DNA from: Streptomyces sp. DG2A-72
Lineage (GTDB): Bacteria; Actinomycetota; Actinomycetes; Streptomycetales; Streptomycetaceae
Direction: 5' to 3'
NCBI RefSeq assembly: GCF_030499575.1
Contig: NZ_JASTLC010000001.1
Coordinates: 5,046,001-5,110,000, forward strand
DNA: 64,000 bases
In this document: positions 25,804 through 34,765 of the stretch, piece after piece
How the letters are laid out: the number at the start of each line of letters is the position of its first letter
Numbering within the stretch: the stretch's first letter is position 1
The notes under the pieces: generated by a model
Database searches by the model: none
What the model saw: only the letters and a program-made list of their open reading frames with translations
Told to the model about the DNA's origin: nothing
Position numbers and translations under genes: made by a program

Positions 25804-26346
25804 GTGACAACTCCGCCGCCCCAGGGCCAGAACCCATTCGCGCAGGGCCAGAACCCTTACGGCCAGCCGCAGGGCCAGGCTCCGTACCCGCCCCAGGGCG
25901 GCTATCCGCAGCAGCCGGGCCAGCCCGGCTTCCCCCAGCAGCCCGGCTTCCCGCAGCAGGGCGGCTCGCCCTACGCGCCGGTCCCGCCGCAGCCGTCGGG
26001 CCGCAAGCTCAGCTTTAAGACGATCAAGAACATCGTGATCGGCGTGGCGGTCATCGGCGTGATCATCGTTGGCATCATCGCCAGCCGGGATGACGCCAAC
26101 ACCGCCGCGGTGGGCGACTGCATGCATCGCGGCAGCACCAGCAACAGCAACCCGGACCTCGAGGTCGTCGAGTGCGGCTCTGCGGACGCCGAGTACGTGG
26201 TGCTGGCCAAGATCGAAGGCTCGTACACCACTGACGCCGTGGCCAGCTCAAAGTGCGAGGCCAAGGCCAAGGACTTCCAGTACGTGTACACCGAGAGCGG
26301 CGACGGCAGCGACTTCCTGCTCTGCCTGAAGGACTACAGCAAGTAG
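25804..26346 (+). CDS. Pro/Gln-rich single-pass membrane protein
   Basis: The product has 180 residues from GTG 25804, after a strong AGGGGGGACCCCA ribosome binding site. Residues 1-65 are repeats of Gln/Pro/Gly/Tyr units (QGQNPFAQGQNPYGQPQGQ) in the cytoplasmic part. One TM helix follows (IKNIVIGVAVIGVIIVGIIA). The extracytoplasmic domain of about 85 residues has four cysteines, in GDCMHRG, VECGS, SKCEA and LLCLK. They would form two disulfides, as in the LppU/SCO3897 type of secreted protein. The function is unknown. Two parS hairpins follow. Confidence 0.85.
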   Translation: MTTPPPQGQNPFAQGQNPYGQPQGQAPYPPQGGYPQQPGQPGFPQQPGFPQQGGSPYAPVPPQPSGRKLSFKTIKNIVIGVAVIGVIIVGIIASRDDANTAAVGDCMHRGSTSNSNPDLEVVECGSADAEYVVLAKIEGSYTTDAVASSKCEAKAKDFQYVYTESGDGSDFLLCLKDYSK

Positions 26347-26356
26347 GGCAGACATC

Positions 26357-26394
26357 GAGAGGGGCGGTGTTTCACGTGAAACACCGCCCCTCTC
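26357..26394. terminator. Bidirectional terminator-like palindrome with parS core (38 bp)
   Basis: The outer arms GAGAGGGGCGGT/ACCGCCCCTCTC flank a perfect parS without any mismatch. It begins 11 bp after the stop of the Pro-rich membrane protein gene. Confidence 0.7.
26369..26382. other. parS site (perfect), centre of a 38-bp palindrome
   Basis: An exact core, 47 bp centre-to-centre from the next parS. Confidence 0.93.
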
Positions 26395-26405
26395 GTGCGT
26401 CCTGC

Positions 26406-26439
26406 ACGGGGTCATGTTTCACGTGAAACATGACCCCGT
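26406..26439. terminator. Second terminator-like palindrome with parS core (34 bp)
   Basis: The arms ACGGGGTCAT/ATGACCCCGT flank a perfect parS, forming a 34-bp perfect palindrome 15 bp before the stop of the leftward cca gene. Together with 26357-26394 it separates two convergent genes. Confidence 0.7.
26416..26429. other. parS site (perfect), centre of a 34-bp palindrome
   Basis: An exact GTTTCACGTGAAAC between convergent genes, paired with the site at 26369. Confidence 0.93.
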
Positions 26440-26454
26440 TCCGCATCCTCAGCC

Positions 26455-27915
26455 CTACTCGGCCCACCACTCCTTGAGTGCGGCCACCGCGACGTCATGC
26501 TCCATCGGCCCGTTCTCCAGCCGAAGCTCCAGCATGTGCTTGTACGCACGCCCGACGGCCGGCCCCGGTCCAACCCCCAGGATCTCCATGATCTGGTTGC
26601 CGTCGAGGTCGGGGCGGATCGAGTCCAGCTCCTCCTGCTCCTGGAGTTGAGCGATGCGGTCCTCCAGTCCGTCGTACGCCCGCGCCAGTGCCGCCGCCCT
26701 GCGCTTGTTGCGGGTCGTGCAGTCCGAGCGGGTCAGCTTGTGCAGGCGGTCGAGGAGGGGGCCTGCATCGCGGACGTAGCGGCGGACCGCGGAGTCCGTC
26801 CACTCGCCGGTGCCGTAGCCGTGGAAGCGGAGGTGGAGCTCGACGAGACGCGAGACGTCCTTCACGAGCTCGTTGGAGTACTTCAGCGCCACCATCCGCT
26901 TCTTGGTCATCTTCGCGCCGACCACTTCGTGATGGTGGAAGGAGACCCGGCCATCGCTCTCGAAGCGACGGGTGCGGGGCTTGCCGATGTCGTGCAGCAA
27001 CGCGGCGAGGCGGAGGGTGAGGTCGGGGCCGTCGTCCTCGAGCGCGATCGCCTGTTCCAGAACGATCAGCGAGTGGTCGTAGACATCCTTGTGCCGGTGG
27101 TGCTCGTCGCGCTCCAAGCGGAGTGCCGGGAGCTCGGGCAGCACGTGGTCGGCGAGTCCGGTGTCGACCAGCAGAGTCAGCCCCTTGCGCGGGTGCGCGG
27201 AAAGGATCAGCTTGTTCAGCTCGTCCCGGACCCGCTCGGCCGAGACGATCTCAATGCGCCCGGCCATCTCGTTCATCGCCGTGACGACCTCGGGAGCCAC
27301 CTCGAAGTCGAGCTGCGCGGCGAAGCGCGCGGCCCGCATCATCCGCAGCGGATCGTCCGAGAAGGACTCCTCGGGTGTGCCCGGAGTACGCAGCACACGC
27401 TCCGCGAGGTCCTCGACACCACCGTGCGGGTCGATGAACTCCTTCTCCGGAAGCGCGACCGCCATCGCGTTCACCGTGAAGTCGCGCCGGACGAGGTCCT
27501 CCTCGATGGAGTCGCCGTACGACACCTCGGGCTTGCGTGAGGTCCGGTCGTACGCCTCGGACCGGTAGGTGGTCACCTCGATCTGAAAGCGTCGATCAGT
27601 GTCTTCGACGCGGGCGTCCTTCTGCACGCCGACGGTCCCGAAGGCGATCCCGACCTCCCACACAGCGTCCGCCCACGGGCGCACGATCTTCAGTACGTCC
27701 TCGGGGCGGGCATCGGTAGTGAAGTCGAGGTCGTTGCCGAGCCGGCCGAGCAACGCGTCCCTGACCGATCCGCCGACCAGAGCGAGTGAGAACCCGGCTT
27801 CCTGGAAGCGGCGGGCGAGGTCGTCGGCGACAGGAGCGATCCGGAGCAGTTCACTCACCGCGCGGTGCTGCACCTGGCTCAGGGCACTGAGGTTGTCTTC
27901 GTTGGCGTTCGGCAC
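26455..27915 (-). CDS. cca: CCA tRNA nucleotidyltransferase (pcnB/cca family)
   Basis: The product has 486 residues from GTG 27915. The class II polymerase head has GGSVRDALLG (about residues 47-56), the metal-binding pair in DLDFTTDA, and VRRDFTVNAMAV. The RNA-binding domain continues with DPLRMMRAARFAAQ. A C-terminal HD phosphohydrolase domain carries HDIGKPRTRR and FHHHEVVGAKM. The enzyme builds or repairs the 3' CCA of tRNAs. Both tRNA genes in this window lack an encoded CCA and would need it. Mycobacterial synteny (pcnA) places it in the same block with mviN and sigM. Confidence 0.96.
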   Translation of the reverse strand: MPNANEDNLSALSQVQHRAVSELLRIAPVADDLARRFQEAGFSLALVGGSVRDALLGRLGNDLDFTTDARPEDVLKIVRPWADAVWEVGIAFGTVGVQKDARVEDTDRRFQIEVTTYRSEAYDRTSRKPEVSYGDSIEEDLVRRDFTVNAMAVALPEKEFIDPHGGVEDLAERVLRTPGTPEESFSDDPLRMMRAARFAAQLDFEVAPEVVTAMNEMAGRIEIVSAERVRDELNKLILSAHPRKGLTLLVDTGLADHVLPELPALRLERDEHHRHKDVYDHSLIVLEQAIALEDDGPDLTLRLAALLHDIGKPRTRRFESDGRVSFHHHEVVGAKMTKKRMVALKYSNELVKDVSRLVELHLRFHGYGTGEWTDSAVRRYVRDAGPLLDRLHKLTRSDCTTRNKRRAAALARAYDGLEDRIAQLQEQEELDSIRPDLDGNQIMEILGVGPGPAVGRAYKHMLELRLENGPMEHDVAVAALKEWWAE

Positions 27916-28201
27916 AACAGAAGAGGGTACGTGGCCCGGGCGACCCGGAGCGCCCTCATTAAAAGGGGGAAGACATCACACCCCAAAGCGGACGGGCACC
28001 TCGCCTCCCTGATACGTGCACAAGATCCGTCCTTGCGGCGAGCGGAGACGCTCCTCCTTTATACGGGCACATACAGGGCAGCCCGGCGCCGTGCACCGAT
28101 CTTGTGGAGCGGTCCGCGGCACTTCCCCTCAGCGCGCATCGTTACCATGCGTGGGCGGACATTCCGACGACCACTGACGACGACGAGGGACGGACGAGCG
28201 C

Positions 28202-30592
28202 GTGGCCGAGGCGGCAGAATTCCAGGGGACCACTCCCTCACCTGCCCGCCGGTGGCTGCGGCGCACGGCAGCACTGCTCGCCGGCGCGCCCCTGCTGACC
28301 GGGCTGCTCCAGCTGCCCGCCGCAACGCCCGCGGACGCCGCCGGACAGACCTCGCTGAAGGCCGCCTCCGACTCGAGCACGGTGGCCGTCGCCGTCGACT
28401 CGCTCACCCCCGTCGCCCCCGTCGAGGGCGACACCCTGACCGTCTCCGGCACGGTGACCAACAACGGTAAGCAGGCCGTCACCGGCGCCGAGGTCGATCT
28501 GCGCATGGGCCCCCGGCTGACCACCCGCTCCGCCATCGACAGCGCCGCCCAGCGCACCGGCTACCAGGAGGGCGCCGACGGCTCACCGGTCGGAGGGGAG
28601 TACGTCGAGGGGTTCTCGAAGCTCACGCCGGGCGTCTCCGAGCGCTTCAGCATCTCCGTGCCGGTCGACAAGCTGGATCTCGGCGCGGACGGGGTCTACC
28701 AGTTCGCCGTCTCACTCTCCGGCGAGACGTCCGCACAACCGTGGCAGCAGGTGCTCGGCATCCAGCGGACCTTCCTGCCCTGGCAGTCCGGCGAGGCCGA
28801 CACCAGGACGAAGACGACCGTCCTGTGGCCACTCATCTCCACGGGCCATATGACGGCGGAGACGGGATCGAACGAGCAGCAGACTCCGGTCTTCCTCGAT
28901 GACGACCTCGCCAAGGAGATCTCCCCGGGCGGCCGGCTGAACCAGCTCCTGGCCCTGGGCAAGAACCTCGACGTCACCTGGGTGATCGACCCGGACCTGC
29001 TGGCATCGGTCGACGCCATGACGCGCGGCTACCGGGTGAAGAACGAGGACGGCACCACCACGGCCGGCGCCCATCAGGCGGTCGCACAGAAGTGGCTCGC
29101 CTCGCTGCAGGAGGCGGTCGTCGACAAGGAGGTCGTCGCCCTTCCCTTCGCCGACCCGGACCTGGCCTCCATCGCCCACAACGGCACCAGCGTCACCGGC
29201 TCGCTGAGCCACCTCAAGGAAGCCACCGACGTCGTCGCCAACACCGTCGAGACGATCCTCCACGTGGAACCGGTCACGGACTTCGCCTGGCCCGTGGACG
29301 GCGCCGTCGACCCGTCGATCGTCAAGGTCGCCACCTCGGCCGGAGCGGACAAGGTGATCGCGCGCAGCGACAGCCTGGAGGAGACGGGCGGACTGCCGTA
29401 CACGCCCTCGGCGGCGCGCCCGATCGGCGGGGGCATCACCGCGGTGGTCGCGGACACACGGCTGTCGACGGCCTTCCAGGGCGATCTGACGAAGGCGTCG
29501 GCCTCCACGCTCGCCGTGCAGAAGTTCCTCGCCCAGAGCCTCACGATGAACCTCCAGACGGACAAGCAGCGCAGCGTCGTCGTCGCCCCGCAGCGCATGC
29601 CGACGGCACGGCAGGCCCGGGCGATGGCCGAGGCGGTGACAGCGCTCCAGGGCAGCGCCTGGTCCGAGTCCCAGGAGCTCACGGCCGCCGCGGCAGCCGA
29701 GCCGGACGAGGGCGCCACCACGGAGGTGCCGTCGAGTTCGGCCTACCCCTCGTCGCTGCGCAAGCAGGAGCTGCCCCGGTCGGCCTTCCAGCAGATCGCG
29801 ACGACGCAGGACAAGCTCGACAACTTCAAGGTGATCCTCAACGACCAGTCCCGTGTCGTGACCCCCTTCGGGCGGGCCATGAACCGCGAGATGTCCACCT
29901 CCTGGCGCGGCCGGACCGCGGAGGCGGCAGGCTTCCGCGAAGACGTGGAGAAATATCTCGACAACCTCGCCGGCCAGGTCACGCTGATCGACAAGTCCGA
30001 GACCAAGCTCTCCGGACGCAGCGCCACCATCCCCGTCACCGTGCAGAACAACCTGGTGCAGGGCGTCGACCACCTGGTGCTGCGGCTCACCTCTACAAGC
30101 CCGAACCGGCTCCAGATCGGCGGCACTTCCTACGAGGAGCAGCCCGTCACGGTCTCCGGCGGCCACAGCCAGACGGTGAAGTTCACCACCTCGGCCAAGG
30201 CCAACGGCCGCGCGACGGTGATCGCCCAGCTGTACACGGAGGACGGTCAGCCGTACGGCCGGGCGGTCACCTTCGACGTGAAGGTCACCGAGTTCACGGC
30301 CACGGTCATGCTGGTCATCGGCGGCGGTGTTCTGCTGCTCGTCCTGGCCGGCTTCCGTATGTACACCCAGCGCAAGCGCGCCGCCGCCCGCGAGGCCGAC
30401 GGAGACGGCTCCGACGAGGCGAGTGAAGGCGACGGCACCCCGCAGAACCCCGAGGGCCCCGAAGACCGTCTCAAGGAGGAGTCCGGCACCCGGACCCGGG
30501 CAGGCGACCCGGAGCAGCCGAGTGACCCGGCACCGGACACCCCAGCGGAAAGCGCAGACCCGTCCGGCACGGGTGAGAGAGTGGACCGTTGA
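28202..30592 (+). CDS. DUF6049-family secreted, membrane-anchored protein
   Basis: The product has 796 residues from GTG 28202. It has a signal peptide of about 45 residues (RRWLRRTAALLAGAPLL, then cleavage after PADAA). The ectodomain of about 650 residues begins with an immunoglobulin-like segment (LTVSGTVTNNGKQAVTGAEV) and contains a glycosidase-like region (TWVIDPDLLASVDAMTRGY). One TM helix lies at about residues 698-722 (VMLVIGGGVLLLVLAGFRMY) with a charged cytoplasmic tail. It sits between cca and murJ, like Rv3909 beside mviN in M. tuberculosis, so a link to lipid II export or envelope growth is inferred. The molecular function is unknown. Confidence 0.85.
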   Translation: MAEAAEFQGTTPSPARRWLRRTAALLAGAPLLTGLLQLPAATPADAAGQTSLKAASDSSTVAVAVDSLTPVAPVEGDTLTVSGTVTNNGKQAVTGAEVDLRMGPRLTTRSAIDSAAQRTGYQEGADGSPVGGEYVEGFSKLTPGVSERFSISVPVDKLDLGADGVYQFAVSLSGETSAQPWQQVLGIQRTFLPWQSGEADTRTKTTVLWPLISTGHMTAETGSNEQQTPVFLDDDLAKEISPGGRLNQLLALGKNLDVTWVIDPDLLASVDAMTRGYRVKNEDGTTTAGAHQAVAQKWLASLQEAVVDKEVVALPFADPDLASIAHNGTSVTGSLSHLKEATDVVANTVETILHVEPVTDFAWPVDGAVDPSIVKVATSAGADKVIARSDSLEETGGLPYTPSAARPIGGGITAVVADTRLSTAFQGDLTKASASTLAVQKFLAQSLTMNLQTDKQRSVVVAPQRMPTARQARAMAEAVTALQGSAWSESQELTAAAAAEPDEGATTEVPSSSAYPSSLRKQELPRSAFQQIATTQDKLDNFKVILNDQSRVVTPFGRAMNREMSTSWRGRTAEAAGFREDVEKYLDNLAGQVTLIDKSETKLSGRSATIPVTVQNNLVQGVDHLVLRLTSTSPNRLQIGGTSYEEQPVTVSGGHSQTVKFTTSAKANGRATVIAQLYTEDGQPYGRAVTFDVKVTEFTATVMLVIGGGVLLLVLAGFRMYTQRKRAAAREADGDGSDEASEGDGTPQNPEGPEDRLKEESGTRTRAGDPEQPSDPAPDTPAESADPSGTGERVDR

Positions 30593-30636
30593 GGATGTCG
30601 TGGCCGGTGGGCCCGGGACGATGAGGTGGGGTAACC

Positions 30637-32877
30637 ATGAACGCGCCGCACGACGGTGACCGCGGCCAGGCCGCGGGCAACTCGGGGCACCCCGAGGGCC
30701 CGCCGCCCGAGCACGGCCAGGTGCCGCCGCAGCCCCCCGCGGACATGTACCTCCAGGACGCCTACGACCAGGATCCCTACCGGGCGCAGGACCTCTCGGC
30801 CCAGGACCCGGTCGCCGAAGCGCTCTACGACCGGGCCGCGCACCCCCCGCCGCCCCCCGGCACCTACCCGCCGCCGCAACAGCTCTACGCCCAGCCGCCG
30901 CAGTCCCCGTACGCCCCCGACCCGCGCGTCTGGGCCCAGACACCGCCCCCCGAGCCGGACGGCCCGACCCAGTACCTGCCGTACGGCGACGATCCCCGCA
31001 CCACCCAGTACGTCGGCGTCGACGACCTCGTCACCCACTCCTCCGAGGAGCGCCACGAGCCGGACGCCTTCGCACATCTCTTCCGGGACCAGCAGCAGGG
31101 CAGCGGCCATCCGCAGTATGAGCCCGCGTCGGTACCCGGCCAGTACCCGGCGCAGGGACAGTACGGCCAGTACCCCGCGGCAACCCCGCCGCCGCCCGCA
31201 CCTGAGGCCCCCGCTCCCGCGCCCGCCCCGGCGGCGACCAAGAAGGGCGGCCGGGCGGGCGGTCTGCTGAAGTCGAGCGCAGTAATGGCGGCGGGCACGA
31301 TGGTGTCCCGCCTCACCGGCTTCATCCGCTCCGCGCTGATCGTCTCGGCGCTGGGCGTCGGCCTCCTCGGCGACACCTTCCAGGTGGCTTACCAGCTGCC
31401 GACGATGATCTACATCCTCACCGTCGGTGGCGGCTTGAACTCCGTCTTCGTGCCACAACTCGTGCGGGCGATGAAGGAGGACGCCGACGGTGGCGAGGCG
31501 TACGCCAACCGACTGCTGACATTGGTGATGGTGGCGCTGGGCACGCTCACCGTGCTCTCGTTCTTCGGCGCACCACTACTGATCCGGCTGCTGTCCGACT
31601 CCGTCGCCAGCGACCCTGCTGCCAACCAGGTCGGCATCACCTTCGTCCAGTACTTCCTGCCCTCGATCTTCTTCATGGGCATCCACGTCGTGATGGGTCA
31701 GATCCTCAACGCGCGTGGGAAGTTCGGCGCGATGATGTGGACGCCGGTCCTGAACAACATCGTCATCATCATGACGCTCGGGATGTTCATCTGGGTCTAC
31801 GGCACCGCCGAACACTCCGGCATGACCGTCACCAACATTCCGCCGGAGGGTCAGCGCCTCCTCGGCATCGGCGTCCTCCTCGGCCTCGTCGTACAGGCGC
31901 TGGCGATGATCCCGTATCTGCGGGAGACCGGCTTCCGGCTGCGGCTGCGCTTCGACTGGAAGGGCCACGGCCTCGGCAAAGCCGTCACGCTCGCCAAGTG
32001 GACGTTCCTGTTCGTCCTCGCCAACCAGGCCGGCGCCCTCGTCGTCACACAGCTGTCCACCTCGGCGGGCAAGGAATCCCCCCTCGACGGCACCGGCTTC
32101 GCCGCCTACGCCAACGCCCAGCTGATCTGGGGCCTGCCACAGGCGATCATCACAGTCTCCCTGATGGCTGCCCTGTTGCCGCGTCTCTCGCGCTCGGCCG
32201 CAGAAGACGACAGCGGGGCTGTCCGGGACGACATCTCCCAGGGCCTGCGGACGACGGCCGTGGCCATCGTCCCCATCTCCTTCGGGTTCCTGGCTCTGGG
32301 TATCCCCATGTGCACGCTGATGTTCGGCTCCTCGGGCACTAGCGAGGCCACGAACATGGGCTTCATGCTGATGGCCTTCGGCCTCGGCCTGATCCCGTAC
32401 TCCGTGCAGTACGTCGTCCTGCGTGCCTTCTACGCCTATGAAGACACCCGCACTCCCTTCTACAACACGGTCATCGTGGCGGCCGTCAACGCCGTCGCCT
32501 CGGCCGCCTGCTACTTCGTCATCCCGGCCCGCTGGGCCGTGGTCGGCATGGCGGCCTCGTACGGCCTGGCTTACGCGATCGGCGTCGGCGTCGCCTGGAA
32601 CCGGCTGCGCAAGAAGCTGGGCGGGGACCTCGACGGGACTCGTGTGATGCGGACGTACGCCAGACTGTGCATCGCCTCGGTGCCCGCGGCGCTGCTCAGC
32701 GGCGCAGCCTGCTACGGCATCAGCCGCTCGCTCGGCCAGGGCGTCATCGGCTCCTTCGCCGCGCTCCTCGCCGGCGGAGCCGTACTGCTGGGCATCTTCT
32801 ACGTGGCTGCCCGACGCATGCGCATCGAGGAGCTCAACTCGCTCGTCGGCATGGTCCGCGGGCGTCTGGGTCGCTAG
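30637..32877 (+). CDS. murJ: Lipid II flippase MurJ (MviN) with long Pro-rich N-terminus
   Basis: The product has 746 residues from ATG 30637 (ribosome binding site GAGGTGGGG). Residues 1-205 are disordered and Pro/Gln/Tyr-rich. From about residue 208 there are 14 TM helices of the MOP exporter fold. Helix 1 reads SSAVMAAGTMVSRLTGFIRS, and later motifs include GGGLNSVFVPQLVRAMKED and FGAMMWTPVLNN. MurJ flips lipid II to the outer face for wall synthesis. The mycobacterial version carries a C-terminal pseudokinase. Here the protein ends after the last TM helix, and a separate pseudokinase gene follows 138 bp later. Confidence 0.95.
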   Translation: MNAPHDGDRGQAAGNSGHPEGPPPEHGQVPPQPPADMYLQDAYDQDPYRAQDLSAQDPVAEALYDRAAHPPPPPGTYPPPQQLYAQPPQSPYAPDPRVWAQTPPPEPDGPTQYLPYGDDPRTTQYVGVDDLVTHSSEERHEPDAFAHLFRDQQQGSGHPQYEPASVPGQYPAQGQYGQYPAATPPPPAPEAPAPAPAPAATKKGGRAGGLLKSSAVMAAGTMVSRLTGFIRSALIVSALGVGLLGDTFQVAYQLPTMIYILTVGGGLNSVFVPQLVRAMKEDADGGEAYANRLLTLVMVALGTLTVLSFFGAPLLIRLLSDSVASDPAANQVGITFVQYFLPSIFFMGIHVVMGQILNARGKFGAMMWTPVLNNIVIIMTLGMFIWVYGTAEHSGMTVTNIPPEGQRLLGIGVLLGLVVQALAMIPYLRETGFRLRLRFDWKGHGLGKAVTLAKWTFLFVLANQAGALVVTQLSTSAGKESPLDGTGFAAYANAQLIWGLPQAIITVSLMAALLPRLSRSAAEDDSGAVRDDISQGLRTTAVAIVPISFGFLALGIPMCTLMFGSSGTSEATNMGFMLMAFGLGLIPYSVQYVVLRAFYAYEDTRTPFYNTVIVAAVNAVASAACYFVIPARWAVVGMAASYGLAYAIGVGVAWNRLRKKLGGDLDGTRVMRTYARLCIASVPAALLSGAACYGISRSLGQGVIGSFAALLAGGAVLLGIFYVAARRMRIEELNSLVGMVRGRLGR

Positions 32878-33015
32878 GGCTGGGGTACGCGCACAACCAT
32901 CGGCCCCCACCGTGTGTCGTGCATAGCGGCGGACTGTGGGCACAATTGGTTTCGGCGTCGGACGGCGCGCACGGCAGTCGAACGGCGCGCAATGGATGGG
33001 GAGGCAGGAACGACG

Positions 33016-34734
33016 GTGGCGGAACGGAGCACGGCTGCCGTCGACGTGGCAGACAACAGCGGCGACGAGCCGCTGACCGCACAGGCGGACCAGTCCACGG
33101 CCGACGGGGTGGCCAAGAATCGGGAGCTGGACACGGACATCGACGAGGCACAGGGGAGCGGCGGGACCGAGCGTCCCGGAAAAGCCTCACCGCCCGAGCT
33201 GCACAGCGGTCACAAACTCGCCAGACGCTACCGACTCGAGGAATGCGTCACCCGTCTGGACGGATTCAGCAGCTGGCGCGCGGTGGACGAGAAGCTCCGT
33301 CGCGCGGTCGGCGTCCACGTCCTGCCCGCGGACCACACCCGGGCGCGTTCCGTCCTGGCAGCGGCCCGCTCCTCCGCCCTGCTCGGCGATCCCCGGTTCG
33401 TCCAGGTCCTCGACGCCGTCGAGGAGAACGACCTCGTCTACGTCGTCCACGAGTGGCTGCCCGACGCCGTCGAGCTGACCGCGCTCCTCGCCCCCGGGCC
33501 GCTGGAGCCGCACGACGCCTACCAGATGGTCAGCCAGGTGGCCGCCGCGATGGCCGCCGCCCACCGCGAGGGCCTCGCCCATCTGCGCCTGAATCCCAAC
33601 GCCGTCCTGCGCACCTCGTCCGGTCAGTGGCGTATCCGCGGCCTCGCGGTGAACGCCGCGCTGCGCGGCATCAGTTCCGACACCCCGCAGCGCACCGACA
33701 CGGAGTCCATCGGCGCCCTGCTGTACGCGGCGCTCACCCAGCGCTGGCCGTACGAGAGCGACGCCTACGGCCTGTCCGGGCTGCCCAAGGACGTCGGTCT
33801 GATCGCCCCCGACCAGGTGCGCGCCGGCGTGCACCGCGGTCTGTCCGAACTCGCCATGCGCGCACTCGCCAACGACGGCGCGACCGCCTCCCGCCACGAG
33901 TCCCCGTGCACCACGCCGGAGGAGCTGGTGAAGGCGATCGGCGAGATGCCCCGCATCCGCCCGCCGGAGCCGGCGTTCACGGCCCCGCCCGAGTATCAGC
34001 GCACGACGTATCAGCAGGGCACGTACGGCCGCCAGGTGCCGCGCCCCGGAGCCCCCCAGCCGGTACAGGCGCCGCCGCCTCCGCTGCAGAGCCGCACCGG
34101 CAAGGCGCTGAAGTGGGCCGTCTCGGCCCTCCTGATCGCTGCCCTGGGCCTGGGCAGCTGGCAGCTCGCCGATGCGCTCATGGACCAGGGCAACAAGTCC
34201 GAGGACACCAACCAGACGCAGACGGAAGACAACGAAAAGAACGGCGACAAGACCAAGCCGGTCAAGACTCTCCCTATCGAGGGTGCCGAGGAGTACGTGG
34301 CCGAGGGCGACGCCCAGCATCCCGGCGACGTGGACCTGACGTACGACAGCAGCACCACGACGGGATGGCGGACCAACAGCTACAACGACGGCCCGAAAAT
34401 AGTGATCAAGCCCGGTGTCGGCATCGTCTACGACCTCGGCTCCGCCCAGGAGGTGTCGACCGCGACGCTCTCCCTCCGCTACGGCGGCCCTCACACCACC
34501 GCCAAGCTGTACGCGACCAACTCACTGGATTCGTCCACACCGCTGAGCTCGATGAAGGAGCTGGGCGAGGCGACCACGAGCGGCACCTCCGCAAAGGTGA
34601 CGGTCGACAAGCCGGTGAAGAGCCGCTACGTGCTGGTCTGGCTGACAGCGATGCCGTATTCGGGAGAGGATTCCGCCAACTACAGCCGCGCCGGTTACAA
34701 GCAGGCCATCACCGACGTGAAGTTCACCGGCTGA
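33016..34734 (+). CDS. Membrane-anchored pseudokinase with C-terminal extracytoplasmic domain, next to murJ
   Basis: The product has 572 residues from GTG 33016 behind a GAGGCAGGAACGACG ribosome binding site; ATG 32992 is an alternative. Residues 68-330 have a protein-kinase fold (HKLARRYRLEECVTRLDGFS and following). All catalytic residues are replaced. The HRDxKxxN loop is HLRLNPNAV (189-197), the DFG is RGL (208-210), and the expected VAIK lysine site reads VGVHVLP. One TM helix lies at 366-386. The outer part (about 390-572) has a galactose-binding/discoidin-like pattern, including STTTGWRTNSYNDGPKIVI and YDLGSAQEVSTATLSLRYGG. Mycobacteria fuse such a pseudokinase to MurJ, where it recruits FhaA when phosphorylated. 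Confidence 0.88.
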   Translation: MAERSTAAVDVADNSGDEPLTAQADQSTADGVAKNRELDTDIDEAQGSGGTERPGKASPPELHSGHKLARRYRLEECVTRLDGFSSWRAVDEKLRRAVGVHVLPADHTRARSVLAAARSSALLGDPRFVQVLDAVEENDLVYVVHEWLPDAVELTALLAPGPLEPHDAYQMVSQVAAAMAAAHREGLAHLRLNPNAVLRTSSGQWRIRGLAVNAALRGISSDTPQRTDTESIGALLYAALTQRWPYESDAYGLSGLPKDVGLIAPDQVRAGVHRGLSELAMRALANDGATASRHESPCTTPEELVKAIGEMPRIRPPEPAFTAPPEYQRTTYQQGTYGRQVPRPGAPQPVQAPPPPLQSRTGKALKWAVSALLIAALGLGSWQLADALMDQGNKSEDTNQTQTEDNEKNGDKTKPVKTLPIEGAEEYVAEGDAQHPGDVDLTYDSSTTTGWRTNSYNDGPKIVIKPGVGIVYDLGSAQEVSTATLSLRYGGPHTTAKLYATNSLDSSTPLSSMKELGEATTSGTSAKVTVDKPVKSRYVLVWLTAMPYSGEDSANYSRAGYKQAITDVKFTG

Positions 34735-34765
34735 CAGCTCACCGCATTCCAGGGGAGGGGGTCCG

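Noticed and set aside
29255..29275. parS-like CCACGTGGAAC in the DUF6049 gene
   Set aside because: Only the CACGTG centre and one arm match; the other arm is wrong at several positions.
28712..30943. 743-residue open frame antisense to the DUF6049 gene
   Set aside because: Composition is a mirror of the real gene, with no domain or ribosome binding site.
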